Below, piece after piece: positions 40,075 through 48,550 of a DNA stretch of 48,608 bases. The stretch is taken from the NCBI GenBank assembly GCA_937943045.1, contig CALEBN010000011.1, forward strand, positions 1-48,608, in the 5' to 3' direction. The position numbers were made by a program, and so were the translations under genes. This stretch comes from an uncultured Collinsella sp. (GTDB lineage: Bacteria > Actinomycetota > Coriobacteriia > Coriobacteriales > Coriobacteriaceae). Positions within the stretch are counted from its first letter, which is position 1, and each line of letters begins with the position of its first letter. The notes below the pieces were generated by a model. That model saw only the letters and a list, made by a program, of their open reading frames with translations. It did no database searches and was not told where the DNA came from.

Positions 40075-41301
40075 ATGAGCAAGGAAAAAGTCGTTCTCGC
40101 ATATTCCGGTGGTCTTGATACATCCGTATGTGTCAAGTGGCTCCAAGACGAGAAGAATCTCGATGTCGTTTGCGTCTGCGGCAACGTGGGCCAGGAGGAG
40201 ACCGGCCTGGATGCCAAGAAGCAGAAGGCGCTCGACCTGGGCGTTCTTGATTGCCAGGTGCTCGACCTGCGCGACGAGTTCTCCGATGAGTTCCTGACTA
40301 AGGCCATCGCCGCAAATTCCATGTACGAGAACAAGTATCCGCTGCTCTCCGCCCTGTCTCGCCCGCTGCTCGCCAAGAAGCTTGTCGAGGTCGCTCACGA
40401 GTTTGGCGCGACCTACGTCGCCCACGGCTGCACCGGCAAGGGTAACGACCAGGTTCGTTTTGAGGCTGCCGTCAAGGCCCTCGACCCCGAGCTTAAGGTT
40501 ATCGCTCCGGTTCGCGAGTGGGATCTGAAGTGCCGTCCCGACGAGGTCGCCTACGCTCACGCCCATAACGTGCCGGTTCCCGAGGGTGCCAACGACAACC
40601 CCTATTCCATCGACGACAACCTGTGGGGTCGTGCCATTGAGTGCGGCCACCTGGAGGACCCCTGGAATGAGCCGCTCGACGACGCCTGGGTTATGACCAA
40701 GAATCCTGAGGACACGCCCGACACCCCGACGTATACCGAGATTGAGTTTGAGGTCGGCAAGCCCGTCGCCGTCGACGGCAAGAAGATGAAGCTCTCCGAG
40801 ATCGTCATCGCCCTCAATAAGATTGCGGGCGACAACGGCTTTGGCCGTCTCGACCTGGTCGAGGATCGTCTGGTGGGCCTCAAGAGCCGCGAGTGCTATG
40901 AGGTTCCCGGCGCCCTGACGCTCATTACCGCCCATAAGGCACTCGAGGACATTTGCGTTGAGGGCGACCTGCTCAAGACTAAGATTAAGCTCGAGCAGGA
41001 TTGGGCCACCGCCGTGTACAACGGCCAGTGGTACAGTCCACTCAAAAACGCGCTCGACGCCTTTATGGCCGACACCCAGAAGTTCGTGACCGGCACCGTC
41101 CGTCTGAAGTTCTTTAAGGGCAACTGCCATGTCGTCGGCCGCAAGAGCCCCTTCAGCCTCTACGACTACGGTCTGGCCACCTACGACCGCGACACCACGT
41201 TTGACGAGAAGGCTAGCGCTGGCTTTATCGAGATCGATACGCTGTCGCTCAAGACGTGGGCTAAGGTCCAGGGTCCCAGCTCTGCTGCCGCCCAGGCTTA
41301 A
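40075..41301 (+). CDS. argG: Argininosuccinate synthase ArgG
   Basis: 408-residue enzyme joining citrulline and aspartate with ATP, the penultimate arginine step. The N-type ATP pyrophosphatase loop AYSGGLDTSV is at 9-18. YVAHGCTGKGNDQVRFE binds citrulline/aspartate; NPYSIDDNLWGRAIECG and the C-terminal GRKSPFSLYDYGLATY match the family. AAAGGA is 7 nt before ATG 40075; an upstream in-frame start at 40024 would enclose the SD. Probably controlled by the upstream Arg-codon leader. Confidence 0.96.
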   Translation: MSKEKVVLAYSGGLDTSVCVKWLQDEKNLDVVCVCGNVGQEETGLDAKKQKALDLGVLDCQVLDLRDEFSDEFLTKAIAANSMYENKYPLLSALSRPLLAKKLVEVAHEFGATYVAHGCTGKGNDQVRFEAAVKALDPELKVIAPVREWDLKCRPDEVAYAHAHNVPVPEGANDNPYSIDDNLWGRAIECGHLEDPWNEPLDDAWVMTKNPEDTPDTPTYTEIEFEVGKPVAVDGKKMKLSEIVIALNKIAGDNGFGRLDLVEDRLVGLKSRECYEVPGALTLITAHKALEDICVEGDLLKTKIKLEQDWATAVYNGQWYSPLKNALDAFMADTQKFVTGTVRLKFFKGNCHVVGRKSPFSLYDYGLATYDRDTTFDEKASAGFIEIDTLSLKTWAKVQGPSSAAAQA

Positions 41302-41454
41302 GCCTCCCTTTCCTTGGTATTCGCGCGGCCCATCCGCGTGATACATAACGGGCGCACGGGGTCCCTACCTTTCGTTATGCTTGCTGACACTTCTTAACAT
41401 TGGTGGCCCCTACGTTCCGCCCGCGTATTTGATGCCGCGTCTGCGGCTGAGTCC

Positions 41455-41495
41455 GAGCCCCGCCGGGGTTATCCGGCGGGGCTCCTTCTATCAAT
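41455..41495 (+). terminator. Hairpin after argG
   Basis: GAGCCCCGCCGG (41455-41466) and CCGGCGGGGCTC (41473-41484) form a perfect 12-bp stem followed by CTTCTATCAATTT. The 150 nt between argG and the hairpin hold no gene I can support. Confidence 0.75.
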
Positions 41496-41534
41496 TTGGC
41501 GGCTCTGCGCCTATATATATGAGGAGTATCCATT

Positions 41535-41705
41535 ATGTTCCATGCTATCGCGCATGCTTTACTTGCCCTCGTGCCCGAGTTCGATGCTGCAAAGGTCGAG
41601 GACGTCCCTATGAGCCTGAAGGCCTGGATCGATGATTCGCAGGGCAACATCCGGAGGGAGACGTTGGGCGCCAAGTGCATGGTGCGTCACTTCTTTGCAA
41701 ATTAG
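41535..41705 (+). CDS. Small ORF between argG and argH
   Basis: 56 codons, unrecognised. ATG 41535 is preceded by GAGGAG 9 nt upstream and by a TATATATA stretch that could be a -10. The product has a hydrophobic start (AIAHALLALVPEF), then DDSQGNIRRETLGAKC, and no clear domain. It could be a genuine small protein, a leader for argH 118 nt downstream, or a fragment. Confidence 0.4.
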   Translation: MFHAIAHALLALVPEFDAAKVEDVPMSLKAWIDDSQGNIRRETLGAKCMVRHFFAN

Positions 41706-41823
41706 CTACATGGCCCAGCGCACGGCAGGGAGTGTGTAAAACTAGCGGTTGAAAAATCGCTTTAGCGACAGGGCGCATTGCTTTGGGCGCTTGTTTTGGT
41801 ATTTGATGAAAGGGGACGGTTCC

Positions 41824-43254
41824 ATGGCTCTTTGGGGCGGTCGTTTTGAGGCGGGCGTGGCCGAGGTCACGCAGGAGTTTGGCGCGTCGCTGCCGGTCGA
41901 CAAACATCTCTATAAGCAGGATATCGCCGGATCTAAGGCACATGCCAAGATGCTGGCGGCCCAGGGCATTATCAGCGCCGAGGACGAGCAGGCGATTGCC
42001 GAGGGTCTGACCGCAATCGAACAGGATATCGATGCCGGCAACTTCACCTTCGATATCAACGACGAGGACATTCATATGTCCATCGAGAGCGAGCTGACGC
42101 GTCGCATCGGCGAGGCTGGTAAGCGCCTGCATACCGGGCGTTCGCGCAACGACCAAGTTGCGACCGATACGCGCCTGGGCGTCAAGGCGCTGGCCAAGGA
42201 GCTCATGGAGGCCAATCTTGAACTGCGCCATGTGCTGGTGGATGCGGCCAAAAAGTATGACAAGGTGATTCTGCCGGGCTACACGCACATGCAGCATGCT
42301 CAGCCCGTGCTGCTGTCGCATCATCTGCTGGCGTATTCCTGGATGTTCGCGCGCGACTTTACACGCCTGCGGGCCGCCTTTGATGCTGCCGACAACTGCC
42401 CGCTGGGCGCTGCCGCGCTTGCCGGTACGAGCTATCCGCTCGATCGTCAGATGACGGCCGCCGAACTTGGCTTTGCGGGCGTGATCCCCAACTCGCTCGA
42501 TGCGGTTTCCGACCGTGATTTCCTCCTCGACCTGCATTACGCCGGCTCCGTCATGGCGATGCACTTGTCGCGTCTTTCCGAGGAGATCGTGCTGTGGTCG
42601 AGCTCCGAATTTGGCTTTATCACGCTTTCCGACTCCTACTCCACTGGCTCGTCCATCATGCCGCAGAAGAAGAACCCCGATTTTGCCGAGCTTATCCGCG
42701 GCAAGAGCGGCCGAGTCTATGGCAACCTGGTGCAGCTGCTCGTGACCATGAAGGGCCTGCCGCTCGCTTATAACAAGGACTTGCAGGAAGACAAGGAGGG
42801 CGCTCTCGATACTGCCCATACGCTCATGCAGTGCCTGTCCGTTATGGCCGGTATGATTTCGACCTGGACCGTCAACGAGGATGCCATGGCGCGCGAGTGT
42901 GGTGTGGGGCACCTTGCCGCCACCGATGTTGCCGATTACCTGGCCAAGCGTGGCCTGCCGTTCCGTGAGGCGCATGCCGTGGTGGGCCATCTGGTCCTGA
43001 TGTGTGAGAAGCGCGACTGCAATCTTGAGGACCTGCCGTTTGAGGTGTTCCAGGAGGCAAGCCCGCTCTTTGAGCGTGATATTACCGAGGCGCTCGACAT
43101 CCCGTCGATTGTCGCCGCCCGCACGACCGAGGGCGGTACCGCCCCTGCCGCCGTTGCCGTGCAGCTGCAGCGTGCCGAGGCACAGCTCGTGGCCGACGAG
43201 GGCGTGTTTGGATCGCTGACCAAGGTTGTCGAGATGGGCCACGGGGCAAAGTAA
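41824..43254 (+). CDS. argH: Argininosuccinate lyase ArgH
   Basis: 476-residue lyase releasing arginine and fumarate. The superfamily signature GSSIMPQKKNPDFAE carries the catalytic Ser loop; MALWGGRFEAGV, HTGRSRNDQVATD and GYTHMQHAQPV are the other conserved blocks. AAAGGGGA is 8 nt before ATG 41824; the frame is open from 41749 but lacks an SD there. It is separated from argG by a terminator and so may have its own promoter. Confidence 0.96.
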   Translation: MALWGGRFEAGVAEVTQEFGASLPVDKHLYKQDIAGSKAHAKMLAAQGIISAEDEQAIAEGLTAIEQDIDAGNFTFDINDEDIHMSIESELTRRIGEAGKRLHTGRSRNDQVATDTRLGVKALAKELMEANLELRHVLVDAAKKYDKVILPGYTHMQHAQPVLLSHHLLAYSWMFARDFTRLRAAFDAADNCPLGAAALAGTSYPLDRQMTAAELGFAGVIPNSLDAVSDRDFLLDLHYAGSVMAMHLSRLSEEIVLWSSSEFGFITLSDSYSTGSSIMPQKKNPDFAELIRGKSGRVYGNLVQLLVTMKGLPLAYNKDLQEDKEGALDTAHTLMQCLSVMAGMISTWTVNEDAMARECGVGHLAATDVADYLAKRGLPFREAHAVVGHLVLMCEKRDCNLEDLPFEVFQEASPLFERDITEALDIPSIVAARTTEGGTAPAAVAVQLQRAEAQLVADEGVFGSLTKVVEMGHGAK

Positions 43255-43306
43255 GGTTTTAGTTGAAGCGGTTTTGGCCATTTATTGATAAATCGTTTTT
43301 GCTTTT

Positions 43307-43340
43307 ACGGGCGTCTGCTGTTGCGGGCGCCCGTATTTTG
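43307..43340 (+). terminator. Terminator after argH
   Basis: ACGGGCG (43307-43313) pairs with CGCCCGT (43328-43334), then ATTTTG. Confidence 0.7.
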
Positions 43341-43447
43341 TTGCTATGGGTGAGGGGCTTGTCGAGAACTTCTGTAGGACCTTTGGGCAGGTTGTGAAGG
43401 GGGTACGTTCACGGGCGGCAACCGACCGTCCGCTCGGTTCGATGCGG

Positions 43448-43576
43448 TTGATGTGCGGTCGGATGGTACTCTAATCGGGCTTCAAAACAGAAGTGACACA
43501 TGTGGAGCGCTTTAATAAATTGCAGCGTTTCAATAAACAGCTTTTTGTTTAACTGCAGCTAAAACTCTGTTACGAT
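43448..43576 (+). promoter_or_regulatory. Upstream region of ndk with promoter candidates and a direct repeat
   Basis: This is part of the 386-nt gap between argH and ndk, which holds no gene. TTGATG (43448-43453) and TCTAAT (43470-43475) are 16 bp apart. A second -10, TACGAT (43571-43576), lies 64 nt before ndk with a weak TTTAAC 17 bp upstream. Between them GCGCTTTAATAAA (43507) and GCGTTTCAATAAA (43525) form a direct repeat with 18-bp period, a possible operator. Confidence 0.4.
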
Positions 43577-43640
43577 GCAGTCCAGGCGGGTGCCGGAATG
43601 GGACTTGGGCACGCGCGAACCTACTTGAAAGGCTACTTTT

Positions 43641-44045
43641 ATGGCTATCGAGAAGACCTTCATCATGATTAAGCCCGACGCCGTGCGCGACCGCAAGATC
43701 GGCGAGATCGTTGCTCGCATTGAGCGCAGCGGCCTTGTCATCGAGCGCATGGAGATGACCACGCTCGAGCGCGCTACCGTCGAGGAGCACTACGCCCATC
43801 TGGCCGACAAGCCCTTCTTTGGCAGTCTCTGCGACTTTATGACGAGCGGTCCGGTCGTCAAGATGGTCGTTTCCGGTCTCTCCGCTGTCTCCAAGATGCG
43901 CACCCTTATGGGCGCTACTAACCCGCTTGATGCTGCCCCCGGCACCATTCGCGGCGACTTTGCTGTCGATGTCAACGCCAACGTGATCCACGGCTCCGAC
44001 TGCCTGGAGAACGCCGAGATCGAGATCAAGCGCTTCTTTGGCTAA
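43641..44045 (+). CDS. ndk: Nucleoside diphosphate kinase
   Basis: 134-residue NDK that transfers the gamma phosphate between nucleotides through a phospho-His. KTFIMIKPDAV is at the N-terminus; GATNPLDAAPGTIRGDF and NVIHGSD (catalytic H117) follow. Length is standard. The SD GAAAGG precedes the ATG, and a strong terminator follows. Confidence 0.97.
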   Translation: MAIEKTFIMIKPDAVRDRKIGEIVARIERSGLVIERMEMTTLERATVEEHYAHLADKPFFGSLCDFMTSGPVVKMVVSGLSAVSKMRTLMGATNPLDAAPGTIRGDFAVDVNANVIHGSDCLENAEIEIKRFFG

Positions 44046-44084
44046 ACCAGCTTTGACTCCTTAAAGCTGTTAGCGTGTGGCTTT

Positions 44085-44118
44085 GGCGCCGCGGAACTCC
44101 ATCCGCGGCGCCCTTTTT
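44085..44118 (+). terminator. Terminator after ndk
   Basis: A perfect 11-bp stem (44085-44095 with 44102-44112, GGCGCCGCGGA arm), then TTTTT. Confidence 0.92.
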
Positions 44119-44134
44119 ATTCCAAAATCTATGA

Positions 44135-44171
44135 AGGGGCCCGCTCGGACATGAGTTCCGAGCGGGCCCCT
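44135..44171 (-). terminator. Hairpin after the minus-strand rpiB
   Basis: 44135-44149 and 44157-44171 form a perfect 15-bp GC-rich stem with a 7-nt loop. The minus-strand tail (TCATAGATTTT) is only moderately T-rich. Confidence 0.75.
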
Positions 44172-44197
44172 GCTGTTAGCTTGTGGCACTGAGTAGT

Positions 44198-44665
44198 TTA
44201 GGCCTCGTCGACGACCTTGAGGCCGCGCGTGTGGTCGATCTCGTTGAGGAGGTTAACGCGACGCTCATGACGACCGCCCTCAAACTCGGCGTCGAGCCAC
44301 TCGTCGACAATCATCTTGGCGAGCTCGGAGCCCACGACGCGGGCGCCAAAGGCGAGCACGTTGGTATTGTTGTGCATGCGGGAGAGCTTGGCGCTGAAGG
44401 GCTCGGAGCAGACGACGGCGCGTACACCCTCGACCTTGTTGGCAGCCAGGCTAATTCCGACACCGGTGCCACAGATGAGGATGCCCAGGTCGACGTCACC
44501 GTTGGCCACGGCCTTACCCACCTTGTAGCCGGCGATGGGGTAATCGAAGCTCTCGGAGGTGTCGGTGCCAAAGTTCACGACCTCGCAGCCGCGCTCCTTC
44601 AGGTGCTCGGAGATAATGTTCTTGAGCTCGACGGCGGCATGGTCGTTGCCGATACCAATCTTCAT
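44198..44665 (-). CDS. rpiB: Ribose-5-phosphate isomerase B
   Basis: 155-residue RpiB/LacAB-family sugar-phosphate isomerase. It interconverts ribose 5-phosphate and ribulose 5-phosphate, and in some members allose 6-phosphate. GNDHAAVELK with H9, ICGTGVGIS with the catalytic C65, and MHNNTNVLAFGARV with H98 fit RpiB. GAGAGGAA precedes the ATG. It is divergent from the desulfidase gene across a 272-nt gap. Confidence 0.92.
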   Translation of the reverse strand: MKIGIGNDHAAVELKNIISEHLKERGCEVVNFGTDTSESFDYPIAGYKVGKAVANGDVDLGILICGTGVGISLAANKVEGVRAVVCSEPFSAKLSRMHNNTNVLAFGARVVGSELAKMIVDEWLDAEFEGGRHERRVNLLNEIDHTRGLKVVDEA

Positions 44666-44895
44666 GAGTGGTTCCTCTCTGGTCCGTGCGGCGGAATTGC
44701 TATAGGTTTTACCGCGTTCGACTGCATGATAGCGCGACTTTTGTGTAAACGCTCGGGCGTTTTTTGGTCAAACGCTTTAGCATGCGACAAGACCGGCTTC
44801 TCATGAATGAATGCCGTCAGTTTGCGCTTGAACGCCGTCCGCCGGAACTTGGGTTGCGGTTTTTGATGCATTGTTATCAAATAAATAGAGTTAAC

Positions 44896-44901
44896 TATTA
44901 T
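44896..44901 (+). promoter_or_regulatory. Possible -10 for the cysteine desulfidase gene
   Basis: TATTAT lies in an AT-rich stretch 36 nt before the ATG. TTGTTA (44871-44876) would be a -35 at 19 bp, slightly long. The rest of the 44666-44937 gap shows nothing clear. Confidence 0.35.
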
Positions 44902-44937
44902 CGAGAGCCCAGTCCGTTATGTAAGCAGGAGATACCT

Positions 44938-46257
44938 ATGCCTACCGATTCCATCCGCGATGCCGCGTTTTGCGATGTCTTGAACCGCGAGCTTGTCTGT
45001 GCGCTCGGCTGCACCGAGCCCATTGCCGTTGCCTATGCAGCGGCGCTGGCGAGCCAGACGCTCGGTTGCGAACCCGATCATATGGATGTTGCCTGCTCGG
45101 GCAATATCATCAAGAACGTTAAGAGCGTGACCGTCCCCAACTCGGGCGGTATGCACGGTATTGAGGCGGCGGCCGTGCTGGGTGCCGTGGGCGGCGACGC
45201 CAAGAGCGCGCTCGAGGTGCTCGAGAGCGTTGACGATAAAGACCGTGCTCGCGTGGCCGAGCTCCTCGCCGACGCCGGCTACTGCGATGTGTCACTTGTC
45301 GAGGGCGTGCCCAACCTCTACATCAAGGTGACTGCCACAGCCGGGGGCCATACCGCGGTCGTCGAGATTACCGACCACCACACCAATGTCACGTGCCATA
45401 CGCTCGACGGTATTCCGGTATGCGGCAAGTCGGCGGGGGAGTGTGCCGCCTGCGCCGAGCGCGTGGTGGCCGAGCGTGCGGCAGATAAGGCCGACACGCC
45501 CATGTCGATTGAGACCATCATTGACTTTATCGAGAGCGGCGACATTGAGGGCGCCCGCGCTGCCGTTGAGCGTCAGATTGAGCTGAACGGTGCGATCAGT
45601 GCCGAGGGTCTCGCGCACGCTTGGGGTGCCGAGGTGGGCCGTACACTGTTGGGTGCTCGTGCCGATGACGTCGCCTGCCGTGCCCGTGCCCGTGCGGCCG
45701 CCGGGTCCGACGCCCGCATGAACGGCTGCGCGCTGCCGGTCGCCATTGTGTGCGGCTCGGGCAATCAGGGCATTACCTGCGCGCTGCCCGTCATGGAGTA
45801 TGCCGAATACCTGCGCTGCGACCACGAGCGCCTGGTGCGCGCCGTGATGCTGTCCGATCTTATCGCCGTGCATATCAAGAGCTATATCGGTGCACTCTCG
45901 GCGTTTTGCGGTGCTATTTGCGCCGCATGTGGTGCCGGTGCCGCGATTACCTGGCTGTGTGGCGGCACGCGCGAGCAGATCGGCGCGACGGTCTCGAACA
46001 CGCTCGGCAACGTTGGCGGCATCGTGTGCGATGGCGCCAAGGCAAGTTGTGCCGCCAAGATTTCTGCTGCCGTTGATGCGGCGATTCTGGGCCACGATAT
46101 GGCCATGCAGGGCCGCGGCTTCCGTGCCGGTGAGGGCCTGATCCAAGATACCGTCGAGCAGACGATCGCCAGCATGGGCTATGTGGGCCGTGTGGGCATG
46201 AAAGACACCGACGTCGAGATCCTCAACATCATGATCGGCAAAACCCAGGTCTGTTAG
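44938..46257 (+). CDS. cyuA: L-cysteine desulfidase family protein (CyuA/YhaM, UPF0597)
   Basis: 439-residue member of the family that degrades L-cysteine to pyruvate, ammonia and sulfide with a [4Fe-4S] cluster; it is related to L-serine dehydratase. The expected cysteines are present: C25 in CALGCTEP, C281 in GSGNQGITCALP, and C324/C331 in FCGAICAACGAG. The spacing fits the characterised archaeal enzyme as I recall it. NSGGMHGIEAAAVLG and SNTLGNVGGIVCDGAK are further conserved blocks. AGGAGA precedes ATG 44938; the frame is open back to 44764 without an SD. Its stop overlaps that of the convergent HAD gene by 4 nt. Confidence 0.85.
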   Translation: MPTDSIRDAAFCDVLNRELVCALGCTEPIAVAYAAALASQTLGCEPDHMDVACSGNIIKNVKSVTVPNSGGMHGIEAAAVLGAVGGDAKSALEVLESVDDKDRARVAELLADAGYCDVSLVEGVPNLYIKVTATAGGHTAVVEITDHHTNVTCHTLDGIPVCGKSAGECAACAERVVAERAADKADTPMSIETIIDFIESGDIEGARAAVERQIELNGAISAEGLAHAWGAEVGRTLLGARADDVACRARARAAAGSDARMNGCALPVAIVCGSGNQGITCALPVMEYAEYLRCDHERLVRAVMLSDLIAVHIKSYIGALSAFCGAICAACGAGAAITWLCGGTREQIGATVSNTLGNVGGIVCDGAKASCAAKISAAVDAAILGHDMAMQGRGFRAGEGLIQDTVEQTIASMGYVGRVGMKDTDVEILNIMIGKTQVC

Positions 46258-47012
46258 GACAGTTCGTCGGCTACTTGGTGTTCGTAGAAGGCTTCTACTA
46301 CGGCGTTGAAATCGCGGGCGAAGTCTTCCATGGTTCCGTGCCAGGTGGCTCGGCCGGGTTTTCCCTGGCCAACATAGGCAGTTTGAATGCCGCAGGCGGG
46401 GCTAGGGAAGTCGCGCTTGGGATCGTTGCCCACCATAAGGACCTCGTGTGGGTCGAGTCCCATCACCTGAAGCTGCTCGAGATAGTAGGTGGCATCGGGC
46501 TTGCAGCGGGTGGTGTTTCCCATGTGCGTGACGAGCTCAAAGGGGGCGTCGGCCAGGTCGCCCCAACCCATGCGGCACTCGATGGCCCCCTGGGGAAAGC
46601 TGGGGTTGGTAAAGAGCGCGCAGCGCAGTCCTGCGTCCTGTACGGCCTGGAGAGCGGCGTGTGCGCCCGGCATGGCGTGGGCGTTGATGACATCGTCGTT
46701 CTTGTACGGAAGCACTTCGCGGTCGTAGTAGGTAAACGCCTCGTAGATGAGGGGATCGGAGAGGCAGATGCCGCATCGGCGCTCGACCTCGGTGCGGTAA
46801 AATTCAAGATTGGTGCGGTTGTCCGTGCCGCTTCGGCGGTTGGCGTTGAGGTCGACCAGAATGGTGCCGAGGCGCGCCATCGTGCCACCGCGGCTGCGGC
46901 GTCCGATATCCGCGAGCATCGACGAGACATCCTTAAAATAGCGAAGGATGAACGCGTTGAGGTTGATGCTGAGAAGCGTCTCGTCCATATCGAAAACGAC
47001 TGCTTTGAGCAC
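46254..47012 (-). CDS. HAD family hydrolase (subfamily IA-like)
   Basis: 252-residue HAD phosphatase; substrate unknown. Motif I VFDMDETLL (D8, D10), motif II LFTNPS, Lys of motif III in TRCKPDATYY, and motif IV MVGNDPKRDFPSPACG. A helical cap lies between motifs I and II with an Arg-rich stretch. The ATG follows GAGAAAGGTG. Convergent and overlapping by 4 nt with the desulfidase gene. Confidence 0.88.
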   Translation of the reverse strand: MLKAVVFDMDETLLSINLNAFILRYFKDVSSMLADIGRRSRGGTMARLGTILVDLNANRRSGTDNRTNLEFYRTEVERRCGICLSDPLIYEAFTYYDREVLPYKNDDVINAHAMPGAHAALQAVQDAGLRCALFTNPSFPQGAIECRMGWGDLADAPFELVTHMGNTTRCKPDATYYLEQLQVMGLDPHEVLMVGNDPKRDFPSPACGIQTAYVGQGKPGRATWHGTMEDFARDFNAVVEAFYEHQVADELS

Positions 47013-47100
47013 GCGGGCACCTTTCTCGATAAATCGTTCCAGAATCGTTGCTCCGGATACTTTACCCCAAAGCCGTATGCCTAACTGCCTATCGTCAACT

Positions 47101-47201
47101 TATGGAGACGGTCGTCCACAAGATTGCGAAAAAGTCTCCATACGAGTAAAAAATCGCAGTTCACGCTTGAAATCGAAATGATTTCCCCGTAACCTATACG
47201 A
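47101..47201 (+). promoter_or_regulatory. rpsA upstream region with two inverted repeats and a promoter candidate
   Basis: Part of the 314-nt gap between the HAD gene and rpsA, with no gene. TATGGAGAC (47101-47109) and GTCTCCATA (47134-47142) are perfect inverted repeats with a 24-nt loop. TTGAAA (47168-47173) has TAACCT 17 bp on (47191-47196) and TATACG at 47196-47201. GAAATC-GAAAT-GATTTC (47170-47186) is a second palindrome lying across this promoter. The long leader (about 120 nt) to rpsA could support translational control. Confidence 0.4.
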
Positions 47202-47326
47202 ACGTGATTGCATAAGCGTCACATTAGTATCTGTCGGCTCCCGAGTGTTCCTAAACGTTGTGTGCTTGTCGCACCCTTCTGTAGGTCCTAGCAATCGGGG
47301 CCCCGTAGTTCGAAAGGGGTCCACCT

Positions 47327-48493
47327 TTGAGTGAGATTCAGAACTCGTCCATTTTCTCTCTTGACGATGTCAACGAGGAGGAGATGAACAACCTCATCGA
47401 CGGTACGATTACCGACTTTGATGAGGGCGATCTCGTTAACGGCACTGTCGTTAAGATCGAGCATGACGAGGTGCTCGTTGACATCGGATTCAAGTCCGAG
47501 GGCGTTATCCCGGTCCGCGAGCTGTCCATCCGCAAGGACGCTAACCCTGCAGACATCGTTGCACTCGGTGATCCCATCGAGGCTCTGGTTCTCCAGAAGG
47601 AGGACAAGGACGGTCGTCTGGTCCTGTCCAAGAAGCGTGCCGAGTACGAGCGTGCTTGGAACCGCATCGAGGAGAAGTTCAACTCCGGCGAGAACGTCGA
47701 GGGCGAGGTTATCGAGGTTGTCAAGGGCGGCCTGATCCTCGACATCGGCCTGCGTGGCTTCCTGCCCGCTTCCCTCGTTGACCTCCGTCGCGTCAAGGAC
47801 CTCACCTCCTACATGGGCACCCGCATCGAGGCCCGCGTCATCGAGATGGATCGCAACCGCAACAACGTCGTCCTCTCCCGTCGCGTCGTGCTCGAGGAGT
47901 CCCGTAAGGCTGAGCGCTCCGAGATCCTGTCCAAGCTCAAGTCTGGCATGCGTCTCCAGGGCACCGTTTCCTCCATCGTCGACTTCGGCGCCTTCGTCGA
48001 CCTCGGCGGTATCGACGGCCTCATCCACATCTCCGAGCTCTCTTGGAACCACGTCAACCATCCTTCCGAGGTTGTCAAGGTCGGCCAGGAGGTCGAGGTC
48101 GAGGTTCTCGACGTCGATCTCAACCGCGAGCGCATCTCCCTGGGTCTCAAGCAGACCACCGAGGATCCGTGGCGCGCACTGGTCAAGAAGTACCCCGTCG
48201 GCGCCATCGTCGAGGGCACTGTGACCAAGCTTGTCCCGTTCGGCGCTTTCGTCGACCTGGGCGAGGGCATCGAGGGCCTGGTGCACATCTCCGAGATGGC
48301 CAACAAGCACGTCGATCAGCCTTCTCAGGTCACCCATGTGGGCGACAAGGTTCAGGTCAAGGTCATGGAGATCGACCTCGACCGTCGTCGTATCTCCCTG
48401 TCCATGAAGTCTGCTGCTGAGACTCTGGGCGTCGAGATCGAGGTTACCCCGCTGCCTTCCGAGAAGAAGGACGAGGAGACCGACGCCGAGTAA
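47327..48493 (+). CDS. rpsA: 30S ribosomal protein S1
   Basis: 388-residue protein of four S1 RNA-binding repeats at about 34-104, 122-186, 205-276 and 291-362. Repeats 3 and 4 are the most typical (VDFGAFVDLGGIDGLIHISEL, VPFGAFVDLGEGIEGLVHISEM). It binds mRNA on the small subunit. The first 30 residues are acidic and the C-terminus ends in a Glu/Asp/Lys tail. The start is TTG 47327 with AAAGGGG 7 nt upstream; no ATG gives a fitting N-terminus. Four repeats is usual for actinobacteria rather than the six of E. coli. Confidence 0.93.
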   Translation: MSEIQNSSIFSLDDVNEEEMNNLIDGTITDFDEGDLVNGTVVKIEHDEVLVDIGFKSEGVIPVRELSIRKDANPADIVALGDPIEALVLQKEDKDGRLVLSKKRAEYERAWNRIEEKFNSGENVEGEVIEVVKGGLILDIGLRGFLPASLVDLRRVKDLTSYMGTRIEARVIEMDRNRNNVVLSRRVVLEESRKAERSEILSKLKSGMRLQGTVSSIVDFGAFVDLGGIDGLIHISELSWNHVNHPSEVVKVGQEVEVEVLDVDLNRERISLGLKQTTEDPWRALVKKYPVGAIVEGTVTKLVPFGAFVDLGEGIEGLVHISEMANKHVDQPSQVTHVGDKVQVKVMEIDLDRRRISLSMKSAAETLGVEIEVTPLPSEKKDEETDAE

Positions 48494-48518
48494 ATCGGTT
48501 TGACGATCACTTGTTTAA

Positions 48519-48550
48519 GGGATCCGTCCGTAATGGACGGATCCCTTTTT
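48519..48550 (+). terminator. Terminator after rpsA
   Basis: A perfect 11-bp stem (48519-48529 with 48535-48545, GGGATCCGTCC arm), loop GTAAT, then TTTTT. Nothing further is recognisable up to the window end. Confidence 0.93.

Noticed and set aside
41608..43281. A 557-codon minus-strand frame opposite argH
   Set aside because: Antisense shadow of argH with the same compositional artefact.
43418..43465. CCGACCG/CGGTCGG inverted repeat in the ndk upstream gap as a structured RNA
   Set aside because: Only 7 bp with a long loop and no T-run or conserved features; too weak to call.
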